Assembly: GCA_002067205.1 (NCBI GenBank)
Contig: MVQL01000209.1
Coordinates: forward strand, 111,407-175,406
Direction: 5' to 3'
Length of the DNA: 64,000 bases
Source: Pelotomaculum sp. PtaB.Bin104
GTDB lineage: Bacteria > Bacillota > Desulfotomaculia > Desulfotomaculales > Pelotomaculaceae
Part shown: positions 57,364 to 64,000 of the stretch, in pieces
Layout: the number at the start of each line of letters is the position of its first letter
Numbering within the stretch: position 1 is the stretch's first letter
Notes under the pieces: generated by a model
Told to the model about the DNA's origin: nothing
What the model saw: the letters and a program-made list of their open reading frames with translations, nothing else
The model's database searches: none
Program-made: the position numbers and the translations under genes

Positions 57364-58689
57364 TTAGCCTGTTGTCTGTTTATCTGACCGTAGTGTTTTA
57401 GTCTGCTCCTTGTGATCCTGCCCCGGCACCTCCAGGCAAAAAAGATTCTGCATAATTCTGCTATAAAGATGTCCCTCCGTAGTCAGGGCGTAACTCTTCA
57501 ATTGAGTAACAGGCGTATGCAGGATCTGGTTGACAATTGAGTTGGCCAGTGAGCTTATTACTTTCCGGTCATGCTCAGAAAGCTTTTCCAGGCGGTTTAA
57601 GGCCCGCTTTAGTTCCTGCTCTTTGATCTGATCGCCCCGCTGCTTCAAGGCGACTATAGTAGGAACAACATATTGGGTGCCCAGCCAGCTCATAAACCCG
57701 GTCAGCTCTTCTTCGATGATCCCCTCTGCCTTAAAAGCCGCCTGTTTGCGCCCGGCCAGGTTATGGTCAACCACCGTCTCCAGATCATCAATATCGTAAA
57801 GGATCACCCCAGCCAGGCTGCCCGCAGCCGCTTCAATGTCCCTGGGCACAGCCAGGTCGATTATCAGCATCTGTCGACCGCGCCTTTTTACCATGGCGCG
57901 CTCCAAATCCGTAAACTTAACCACAACATGAGGGGCGGCGGTACAGCTGATCACGATATCGGCTGTTTCCAGGTATTTAGGTAACTCATTGAATTTAACC
58001 GCCTTGCCCGCCATCTGATCAGCCATCGCCTTTGCCCGCTCAAAGGAGCGGTTGGAAACAATAATACCTGACACTCCATGCGCCACCAGGTATTGAGCAG
58101 ACAGCCCGCTCATCTTGCCGGCACCGATCAACAGCACCTGGCGGTTGTTCAGGTCACCCAGATGACGCCTGGCCAGCTCAACTGCCGCATAGCTGAGCGA
58201 TACGGCATTACGGTCTATGCCGGTCTCTGTGCGCACACGTTTACCGACCTCGATCGCCTGCTGAAACAATGTGTTTAATACGCGGTTTGTCGCCTCACAT
58301 GCGCAGGCCGCCTGGTAGGCCGACCGCACTTGACCCAGCACTTCGGTCTCGCCCAGCAGCATCGAGTCCAGTCCAGACGTGACCCGGAACAGGTGGCGCA
58401 CCGCATCACATAAGGTATGGCTATAGGTAAAATTTTTTATTTCAGAAATATCTACATTAGCCCAGCGGGATAAAAAGTCCCAGATGGCGCTCAGACCCTC
58501 ATCCATTACCAGAGTGGCGGCGTAAACTTCGGTCCGGTTGCAGGTCGATAAAACCGCGCACCCTTTTATGGCAGGGTAAGATTTTATTTGCATAAGTGCC
58601 TCTTGCAAAGAGCACCCGGCAAAGGACAACCTCTCCCGCAGCTCAACCGGAGCTGTTCTGTGACTGAGTCCCACTACCACGATTAGCAC
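57364..58689 (-). CDS. hemA: Glutamyl-tRNA reductase
   Basis: First enzyme of the C5 route to aminolevulinate. GLSHRTAPVELRERLSF, the catalytic Cys in LSTCNRTEVYAA, and SGLDSMLLGETEVLGQVRSA are diagnostic. A Rossmann NADPH domain begins VLLIGAGKMSGLSAQ, and a helical dimerisation domain follows. It has 441 residues from GTG 58689. The start lies 47 bases inside the end of sirC, so the two are coupled. Confidence 0.95.
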   Translation of the reverse strand: MLIVVVGLSHRTAPVELRERLSFAGCSLQEALMQIKSYPAIKGCAVLSTCNRTEVYAATLVMDEGLSAIWDFLSRWANVDISEIKNFTYSHTLCDAVRHLFRVTSGLDSMLLGETEVLGQVRSAYQAACACEATNRVLNTLFQQAIEVGKRVRTETGIDRNAVSLSYAAVELARRHLGDLNNRQVLLIGAGKMSGLSAQYLVAHGVSGIIVSNRSFERAKAMADQMAGKAVKFNELPKYLETADIVISCTAAPHVVVKFTDLERAMVKRRGRQMLIIDLAVPRDIEAAAGSLAGVILYDIDDLETVVDHNLAGRKQAAFKAEGIIEEELTGFMSWLGTQYVVPTIVALKQRGDQIKEQELKRALNRLEKLSEHDRKVISSLANSIVNQILHTPVTQLKSYALTTEGHLYSRIMQNLFCLEVPGQDHKEQTKTLRSDKQTTG

Positions 58690-59302
58690 TAATAATACGC
58701 CCCTTTAACAGGTCTAAACGGTCTTTTTTTAGTAGGTCCATCACTTCGTCGCAGACCAGGGTCTCCAACATTTCTTTTTTCACTTTACTGTCGGAAACCT
58801 TATTAATAATATCACTTCGCACACCGGCGATTAAGTCTAAAAATTCACCATACTGCGAACCGTAGGCCAGCTCCAGCTCCTCACGGATTTTTCTCGCCAA
58901 TAGCGGGCTTCTGCCGCCTGTGGTCACCGCGATAGTCAAACGGCCCCGCTTAACAACAGCAGGAACATAAAAGTTGCACAGCGCTGGTTCATCTACAACA
59001 TTTACCAGCAGGTTCCGGTCAAAGCAATCAGCTGCCACCTGCCGATTTACCGCCTCGCTATTGGTAGCGCTGATCACTAAAAACACGTCCACCAAATCCG
59101 ACTTGCTGTACCAGCCCCGGCGATAGCCAATCAACTCGCCCTCCGCCATTTCCTTGAGGCCGGCAGTTAACTCTGGACTCACTACCCGCACACAGGCACC
59201 ACAATCCAGCAGGGAGCGTATCTTTCGCTCCGCCACCTGACCGCCACCCACAACAAGACAGGTCTTTCCTGTTAATTCAAGTGCTATTGCATAGTGTCCC
59301 AT
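58643..59302 (-). CDS. sirC: Precorrin-2 dehydrogenase / sirohydrochlorin ferrochelatase
   Basis: A Met8/CysG-N-type enzyme of 219 residues. The NAD-binding N-terminus is GKTCLVVGGGQVAERKI. FYVPAVVKRGRLTIAVTTGG with the following SPLLARKIREELE is the catalytic family signature. It oxidises precorrin-2 and may insert iron to give siroheme, the Ahb-pathway precursor. GGGGGGT precedes the ATG. Its last 47 bases overlap hemA. Confidence 0.93.
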   Translation of the reverse strand: MGHYAIALELTGKTCLVVGGGQVAERKIRSLLDCGACVRVVSPELTAGLKEMAEGELIGYRRGWYSKSDLVDVFLVISATNSEAVNRQVAADCFDRNLLVNVVDEPALCNFYVPAVVKRGRLTIAVTTGGRSPLLARKIREELELAYGSQYGEFLDLIAGVRSDIINKVSDSKVKKEMLETLVCDEVMDLLKKDRLDLLKGRIISANRGSGTQSQNSSG

Positions 59303-59358
59303 TTGCTACCCCCCGGGTTTCGTATGCCAGGATCACACGACAGTAAAAGCAGGCTGCG

Positions 59359-60321
59359 TTAGTATTTTCTGGCGTCGATAAAGTCAGCAATCAGACACAA
59401 AGTTTTTTTCGCCGGCAGGTCAGGCAGACCGGTTAATTCCTGCTTAGCTTTTTCAATATATTTTCTCGCCACTTTAAATGAATAATCAATAGCACCGCAG
59501 TCTCGAATTAATTCTATGGCTTCTTGCACTTCTTCCTCGTCTTTATCCAATTGCCGGGCCAGTTGCATCAGCCTGTTCCGCTGCCCGCTCTTGGCAAAAG
59601 CGTAAATAAGCGGCAAGGTGATAATGCCCTGCCGGAGGTCGCTTCCGACAGGCTTTCCCAATTCCCTTTGGTCGGCCTCCAGGTCTAGGATGTCGTCAGT
59701 TATTTGAAAAGCCATCCCGATGCAGTTGCCGTATCGATACAGAGGTAAGTGAATATTTCCGCCCGCCCCGCAGGCTACCGCGCCCAGCTGCACGCTAGCT
59801 GATATCAAAAGCGCCGTCTTGCGCTTAACCCTAAAAAAATAGTCCTTTACGCCTTGGCCGCTGTCGAAGGAAGCTGATATCTGCTGAATCTCACCTTCGC
59901 ACATTTTCAGGCTGACATTTGCTATCACATTGGATATTAACGGTATTGCTTCATATTTAGATATTAACTCCATCGCTTTGGCAAAAATGAACATACCTAT
60001 ATGAGCGGATATGCCGTTGCCCCACCTGGCTTTTACTGTGGGGGCACCTCTACGAATTTTCGAGTCATCCACTACATCGTCATGTATTAGCGTTGCCATA
60101 TGAATTAATTCTAGGGCGACAGCCAGGGGGGTAATTTCCTTGATGTCAAAGTGACCAAACTTGGCTCCCAGAAGGCTGAGAGCCGGCCGCAGTCTTTTGC
60201 CGCCCGCGTTCAACAGACTGGTAGAGGTTTCCGGCAAAGGGTTGTGCGTCTCTAAGACCTGCTTAAGCTCTTGCTCAACTACCAGCAGATCTTCCCTTAT
60301 ACCATCGTATATGTCCAGCAT
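59359..60321 (-). CDS. Polyprenyl diphosphate synthase (HepT/IspB-like)
   Basis: Long-chain trans-prenyl transferase. The first aspartate-rich motif is LIHDDVVDDSKIRRGAPT, the second QITDDILDLEAD, and NAGGKRLRPALSLL precedes them. At 320 residues it fits heptaprenyl/octaprenyl synthases for menaquinone. Chain length cannot be read from sequence with confidence. The ATG at 60321 follows AGGTGA; 14 extra codons upstream are possible. It leads the haem cluster, which fits a respiratory-chain theme. Confidence 0.9.
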   Translation of the reverse strand: MLDIYDGIREDLLVVEQELKQVLETHNPLPETSTSLLNAGGKRLRPALSLLGAKFGHFDIKEITPLAVALELIHMATLIHDDVVDDSKIRRGAPTVKARWGNGISAHIGMFIFAKAMELISKYEAIPLISNVIANVSLKMCEGEIQQISASFDSGQGVKDYFFRVKRKTALLISASVQLGAVACGAGGNIHLPLYRYGNCIGMAFQITDDILDLEADQRELGKPVGSDLRQGIITLPLIYAFAKSGQRNRLMQLARQLDKDEEEVQEAIELIRDCGAIDYSFKVARKYIEKAKQELTGLPDLPAKKTLCLIADFIDARKY

Positions 60322-60611
60322 TATATCCGCTTCACCTACTCCTAATTCAAACAAAAATGCCAAAATATCAGCATATTACGCTCTTTATTGCTTGCTTTGG
60401 ACATCTATTACTATTCGCTGGCACATGTAAAATTCCTCCCCTGATACTTGATCGCAGGTTGAAAACTTGAAAGGAAGCCACGGAGCCGGCCTCTTTTAGA
60501 AATACCCACTGTCATTGCCCAAGTCCCATGTGTATGCTATAATAAAAAAACAGATATAAAGTCTATTAATGATATTTGTTCCCGATCGTAACAGATATTA
60601 TTGACCAATAT

Positions 60612-60709
60612 GGGGGTGGACGGTGCCTGGTGGTGCTCCTGGTCTTCAAAACCAGTCGTCGGGCAGTGCTCCTGTCCGTGGTGAGTTCGATTCTCACACA
60701 CTCCCGCCA
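60612..60709 (+). tRNA. selC: tRNA-Sec (anticodon TCA)
   Basis: A 98-base tRNA with CCA encoded. The anticodon loop CTTCAAA (60644-60650) carries TCA at 60646-60648 within the stem CTGGT/ACCAG. The D region and long variable arm are those of selenocysteine tRNA (CGTCGGGCAGTGCTCC TGTCC-type hairpin), the T arm is GTGAG-TTCGATT-CTCAC, and the acceptor GGGGGTG pairs with CACTCCC. Its presence means UGA can be decoded as Sec in this organism, which supports the two selenoproteins at 33-34 kb. Confidence 0.93.
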
Positions 60710-60814
60710 GACAAGGCTTTCGGGTTTTCATGATTAAAAAATTACTGTTGAATTGACGGTAAAAAACATGAAAACCAGTCGCCCTATTTAAACCACGTTG
60801 GTGGTACTGGTTTC
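60648..60814. repeat. 11-base direct repeat from the selC anticodon arm, possible attachment-site trace
   Basis: AAAACCAGTCG occurs at 60648-60658 inside selC and again at 60771-60781. The second copy is flanked by inverted repeats: GGTTTTCATG (60723-60732) with CATGAAAACC (60767-60776), and AAACCAGT with ACTGGTTT (60806-60813). An integrase remnant starts 60 bases further on. Confidence 0.45.
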
Positions 60815-60872
60815 GACCTTTTCTATTTGTTTGGTACGAAAAATGCTAAGCAACGGAAGGGGTTTTTTATTT

Positions 60873-61049
60873 ATGGCAAAAACTGCAAAGGGACAAAGTA
60901 AAGTTACTAAAATATCCAAAACAGTTCATAAATCATGGGAAGATGCACTAATTGAGTTTTTATATTTGAAAAAGGCTCAAGGAAGAAGCGGCACAACGTC
61001 TGGGAATAAGAAGCTCCTTCGGCAAAGGGATCTGGACAAACAAAAGTAA
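60873..61049 (+). pseudogene. N-terminal remnant of a phage-type tyrosine integrase
   Basis: A frame starting ATG 60873, behind GGAAGGGG, reads VHKSWEDALIEFLYLKKAQG, the pattern of the N-terminal SAM-like domain of tyrosine recombinases, and loses homology after about 42 codons. The end runs into sequence that belongs, on the other strand, to a phage tail gene. The catalytic domain is absent. Confidence 0.5.
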
Positions 61050-61395
61050 TCGTTCCCTGGCTTACAGCTGCGATCTGCTCCAAGTCGGTATTACCGGAAA
61101 CTCTTGCGTAATACGTTTTATCCGGTTCGTCCGAAAACACCAGGGGAGCCAGGTTCTCAGTATATAACCAGGAAGCTATCGATCGAACTTTTGTCCGAAG
61201 CTCAGCCTGAGAGTTTCCCGTCACCGTTACATCCACAGCAATCTCTCTTGACCCAACATATACTCCAAAGTCATATACCCCAACCCTCCCCGGCACAAAC
61301 AGCGAACGGTGAGCCAGGGGTGGCAGGATACTGTGATGAACGTTATTTTCGATAAGATAGTTTGTACTCGATATACCGTTGAAAGTAAAAGCCAC
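60990..61395 (-). pseudogene. Phage distal tail (Dit-like) protein, N-terminal fragment
   Basis: MAFTFNGISSTNYLIEN with AVDVTVTGNSQAELRTKVRS and the end of the conserved region, TITFVCPDPFAEG, is the N-terminal domain of siphovirus distal tail / phage tail family proteins. Homology ends at PDPFAEG, where the frame enters the opposing integrase remnant (the open frame itself continues to 60907). The break marks a deletion that joined two prophage pieces. Confidence 0.65.
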
Positions 61396-61492
61396 TAATA
61401 ACCCCCCCTTGCCCGTTGGCCCCGTTTCTGTTTGAGAACGTATTTAGTTACGTGTAAATGGTTAATACTACCAATAAGGGAGATGACCATTT

Positions 61493-61618
61493 ATGCAGGA
61501 CGTACAAGAAAAAACTATCAAGGAACTAGCAAAGGATTGCCATACTGTAGATGATGTACAAGAGATGCTCAAGAACTTTTTTAAAGACATGATTAATTTT
61601 GAAGACGCATTCTGGTGA
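61493..61618 (+). pseudogene. N-terminal fragment of an IS256 family transposase
   Basis: A 41-codon frame, QEKTIKELAKDCHTVDDVQE followed by MLKNFFKDMI, matches the start of IS256-family transposases (usual form: KELAKECKTVEDVHEMLKNLFKD). The rest of the element is missing. GGGAGATG precedes the ATG. No terminal inverted repeats were recognised. Confidence 0.7.
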
Positions 61619-61755
61619 GAGAGGGGTGTACGGAGCGGCCCCTTGACCCCCGCATTCTTTCCGTCTCTTGCAGTTTCGCCGACAGAGCCTATTTGCCACA
61701 TTGTACCGATGTTTTGGGTGTGCGCTTTTCTTGACTTTTTTAACCTGATGCAAGA

Positions 61756-62040
61756 ATGGTCCTGGATACGATACAGAGTACCGGAAATGAAAACCTAGCG
61801 CCCAGTGCTGTTAAAACATATATTATATACAATAAGACGAGATATGACCTAACACCGGAGGAATTTTCGGAATACCAGAGGATTGTTGGCAAGGCTACTC
61901 AAGTGGGGCTCTCTAAAATATCGCCAAGGGCGTCGGTTAAGGTACGGGAAAAGCAAATTTCTGATGTTCTTGAAAAAGCCGGTGAGACTGGCAGAAAAGA
62001 GATTTTACGGAGGCGTGGGGTGCGTTATCAGGTTAAATAA
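61756..62040 (+). CDS. Small protein, probably phage-derived fragment
   Basis: A 94-residue lysine/arginine-rich frame. The central YIIYNKTRYDLTPEEFSEYQ with RIVGKATQVGL resembles the C-terminal end of some phage structural or tape-measure-region proteins. There is no clear ribosome site at the ATG, so it is more likely the tail of a larger, lost gene. It is followed by a terminator-like hairpin. Function unknown. Confidence 0.4.
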   Translation: MVLDTIQSTGNENLAPSAVKTYIIYNKTRYDLTPEEFSEYQRIVGKATQVGLSKISPRASVKVREKQISDVLEKAGETGRKEILRRRGVRYQVK

Positions 62041-62047
62041 ACATGTA

Positions 62048-62100
62048 AAACTGCCCTTCAGGATTGAATCTTATCTGCTTGATTGTAGGGCAGTTTATTT
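62048..62100 (+). terminator. Terminator-like hairpin after the phage fragment
   Basis: AAACTGCCCT (62048-62057) pairs perfectly with AGGGCAGTTT (62087-62096) across a 29-base loop, followed by ATTTCTCC. Confidence 0.55.
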
Positions 62101-62237
62101 CTCCAATCACTCTTATTTTTAACAAGAAAATAATAAGAAAGTAGTTGGATAATCATAGATTTCAAAGAACGACGGCGCTGTTTAAAAATAAAGCACCCTC
62201 ATTAACCATACGCCGGTAAAGGAAATTTTATTTTTTT

Positions 62238-62266
62238 TTGCATATGGGAATCTATATGATTATAAT
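62238..62266 (+). promoter_or_regulatory. Predicted promoter of the two-helix membrane protein gene
   Basis: TTGCAT (62238-62243) and a perfect TATAAT (62261-62266) with a 17-base spacer; the leader to the GTG start is about 165 bases. Confidence 0.6.
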
Positions 62267-62435
62267 AAAAGGACAAGCTAATGTGCTGATTTTTAACCAT
62301 CAATTTTCGGAGGAATATTAGTTTTTCGCAAAGCAAACCTTGCACCAAATTTTCATAGCTTCATATTTATGGATTAGAAGAATATTTTGCAGGAAAACAC
62401 TCCTAATTTGTAGAATGATTTACAGGGGTGTTTAA

Positions 62436-63491
62436 GTGAAACAACGTATAATAAATGTTATCAAAGCTATTGAGCGTTTTTTGATTAAAATAAAATTAAT
62501 AAGACTTTACCCTATTCTTATTATTGTACTTAGTTTATATTTATTTTCCCTATCAGCTAACCATGAATTAATTTATAAATCTCAAGAAGAAGATCCCTAT
62601 AAATTACTGTTTTCTGTTTTACATGAAGTTGGCATTTCCTTATTTATACTGGGTAGCATAACCATATTGCTCGAATTAGGTGACTTTAGGGAATATTTTT
62701 TCAGAAGATTAAACGATTCTCTTATTAGAGATGAATACATATGTAATTTACATCCGGATAAACTTAAAGCCTTAGAGAACAGAATCCAGAAAGTCTTATA
62801 TTTTAAGGATCAACCAAGTAATAAAGATAGTTTTTTTTATAATGTCCAGAACAATGTTAAACCTCTTATAGATGGTTGTTATTATGATGACTATGAAATT
62901 AGAATTGATTGTAAAATTGAGAATGATTTAATTAAGAAAAAAATAACTAAAAGATTTGAGATTATTAACCCAGTACGCGATATATTATATGAAACAGTTC
63001 CGATCAATGCATTAATGCGAAACATTGATGGTATCGATGATAAATACTTGTATCAATTAGAAATGTTGCTCATCAAAACAATTACTACAACAGAACAAGG
63101 GTCTAACTGTTTAGCAGAAAATATAACAGACGATATAAAAATAAATTATACCAGATCTATAGATGAAGCTATTAAAGAGTATAACTTAAAAGTTTATTGT
63201 GAACATAAAATTGAAGTTGAAGAAAGATGCATAGTTGAGCTTACTTATAATACCATTACACCCTTGACTGATCAACATTTTACTCACAGAGTTGGAAAGC
63301 CATGCAAACGGTATAGATGTATTTTTTATCTCAATCCAAACGAAAATTATGATTTGACAGGTTATGGATTTGGATTTATGGATAGAAACAATACAGCATT
63401 TAAAAATTCTTTCTCAAGTGGAATAGAAATTATATTTAAAGATTGGATTTTACCTGGCGATGGTGTAATTTTTACAATTTTAAAGAAATGA
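62436..63491 (+). CDS. Unknown protein with two N-terminal membrane helices
   Basis: A 351-residue protein of unrecognised family. Two hydrophobic helices lie at about residues 22-41 (LYPILIIVLSLYLFSLSAN) and 59-82 (LLFSVLHEVGISLFILGSIT), and a polar, beta-rich soluble domain of about 265 residues follows. The base composition is far more AT-rich than the flanking chromosome, which suggests transfer. It starts with GTG behind AGGGGTG. The two-helix anchor plus soluble domain recalls membrane effectors of phage defence, but there is no nucleotide cyclase, protease or nuclease neighbour in view, so that is only a comparison. Confidence 0.75.
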   Translation: MKQRIINVIKAIERFLIKIKLIRLYPILIIVLSLYLFSLSANHELIYKSQEEDPYKLLFSVLHEVGISLFILGSITILLELGDFREYFFRRLNDSLIRDEYICNLHPDKLKALENRIQKVLYFKDQPSNKDSFFYNVQNNVKPLIDGCYYDDYEIRIDCKIENDLIKKKITKRFEIINPVRDILYETVPINALMRNIDGIDDKYLYQLEMLLIKTITTTEQGSNCLAENITDDIKINYTRSIDEAIKEYNLKVYCEHKIEVEERCIVELTYNTITPLTDQHFTHRVGKPCKRYRCIFYLNPNENYDLTGYGFGFMDRNNTAFKNSFSSGIEIIFKDWILPGDGVIFTILKK

Positions 63492-63554
63492 TTATATTGT
63501 TTAACTTTGGTTATAATAAACATAAAAAAATAAAATCTAAGGAGGATGATTAAC

Positions 63555-63587
63555 ATGCCAAGACTTTCTGAAGATGAGTGGGGTTAA
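63555..63587 (+). CDS. Ten-codon mini-ORF with a strong ribosome site
   Basis: MPRLSEDEWG is preceded by AAGGAGGATGATTAAC, one of the best ribosome sites in the window, 60 bases after the membrane-protein stop, and a terminator follows within 70 bases. It could be a real micro-peptide or the start of a gene destroyed downstream. I cannot tell which. Confidence 0.3.
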   Translation: MPRLSEDEWG

Positions 63588-63648
63588 ATTTCACTTGGCT
63601 AAAAATCAATTTCTCCTATGTAAGCGCACCTTTAATTAAATCTATATT

Positions 63649-63675
63649 GAGCCTTCGGGCTTCTTTTTTTTTTTA
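63649..63675 (+). terminator. Intrinsic terminator with UUCG tetraloop
   Basis: AGCC (63650-63653) and GGCT (63658-63661) close a TTCG loop, followed by TTCTTTTTTTTTTT. It ends the transcript of the membrane protein and mini-ORF. Confidence 0.8.
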
Positions 63676-64000
63676 GTAAAGAAAAAAATGAAAACAAAAA
63701 TTACTAGGATTCACACCAAGAAACATTTATTAGGTTTCCGGTGCTATTGAGCACATGCGAGGAACAAGCCTTCATACATGAAATAGAGAATGCCACTCTC
63801 GGCATGGTCGATTCGCTGTAACCGGCAAAGCTCATTAATATCCTCCAGGTAAGTTCGCTTTTTAAGATCGGTAATGATTTTGCCGCCTTAAATTCCTGTA
63901 TTTATTCTGTCTCCCCGAAATTTCGCAGCCCGCCCATCAGCCGAGTATAGTGGCTTTCTGTAGCATTTACTAACCAGCCACCTCATTTCCCCAGGCTTCC
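63676..64000 (-). other. Decayed coding sequence at the window end
   Basis: On the minus strand two out-of-frame pieces read like protein. TYLEDINELCRLQRIDHAES followed by GILYFMYEGLFLACAQ ends at a stop at 63744-63746. Further upstream is LVNATESHYTRLMGGLRNFG. Stops and a frameshift separate them. I do not recognise the family; no intact gene is present to the window end. Confidence 0.4.

Larger units (their letters stand above)
62041..62435. other. Intergenic region upstream of the two-helix membrane protein
   Basis: About 395 AT-rich bases with the hairpin at 62048 and the promoter at 62238; nothing else recognised. Confidence 0.5.

Noticed and set aside
61493..61618. Functional small protein
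   Set aside because: Only the first 30 or so residues of an IS256 transposase are recognisable; no complete gene or terminal repeats.
62436..63491. Calling this gene a phage-defence effector (CBASS/Pycsar type)
   Set aside because: Only the two-helix layout supports it; no cyclase or other partner is in the window, so it is left as unknown.

Overview
The window looks like chromosome from an anaerobic, spore-forming Firmicute of the Peptococcaceae type (Desulfotomaculum/Pelotomaculum-like). The reasons are strong AGGAGG ribosome sites with frequent TTG and GTG starts, a PyrR-attenuated pyr operon, a YjcZ-type sporulation peptide and a SleB-type hydrolase, haem synthesis by the siroheme (Ahb) route, and a selenocysteine tRNA. 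This placement is inference from gene content; no rRNA is present.

Layout. 1-12.6 kb, all on the minus strand: nnrE/nnrD (cut by the window edge), acpS, a LytTR response regulator, the housekeeping run yicC-remA-gmk-rpoZ-coaBC, an aminotransferase, dapF, and a full-length P-type ATPase that has lost its catalytic and ion-binding residues. 13-26.2 kb: rqcH, then two opposed pyrimidine units. These are pyrF and pyrE on the minus strand, and pyrR-pyrB-pyrC-carA-carB-pyrK-pyrD on the plus strand behind a clear PyrR attenuator. 26.5-33 kb: an accessory stretch with two DUF2889 paralogues (one frameshifted), gene remnants, an SdpI-family membrane protein and two lipoproteins.

32.9-34.9 kb holds the most unusual locus: arsR followed by two genes interrupted by in-frame TGA codons. 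Reading TGA as selenocysteine restores a thioredoxin-fold protein with a Cys-Sec motif. It also restores a full-length arsenite methyltransferase (ArsM) whose third arsenic-binding cysteine is selenocysteine. Each TGA is followed by a SECIS-like hairpin, and the selC tRNA lies at 60.6 kb.

35-48.8 kb: an M29 aminopeptidase, a SleB-like hydrolase, a TetR/hydrolase pair, the thiS-thiF-thiG-thiH-thiE thiamine-thiazole operon with a leader hairpin, a lipoprotein carbonic anhydrase, a secreted DUF2680-type protein, YjcZ, a zinc phospholipase C homologue without a signal peptide, larC and a SprT-like protein. 48.9-60.3 kb: a near-complete haem cluster on the minus strand (polyprenyl synthase, sirC, hemA, hemC, cobA/hemD, ahbC, hemB, ahbD, ahbA, ahbB, hemL), which covers every step from glutamyl-tRNA to haem. 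60.6-64 kb: selC followed by prophage, integrase and IS256 debris and an AT-rich island with an unknown two-helix membrane protein.

Several gene starts were moved inward from the longest possible frame to positions with a proper ribosome site; the reason is given in each case.
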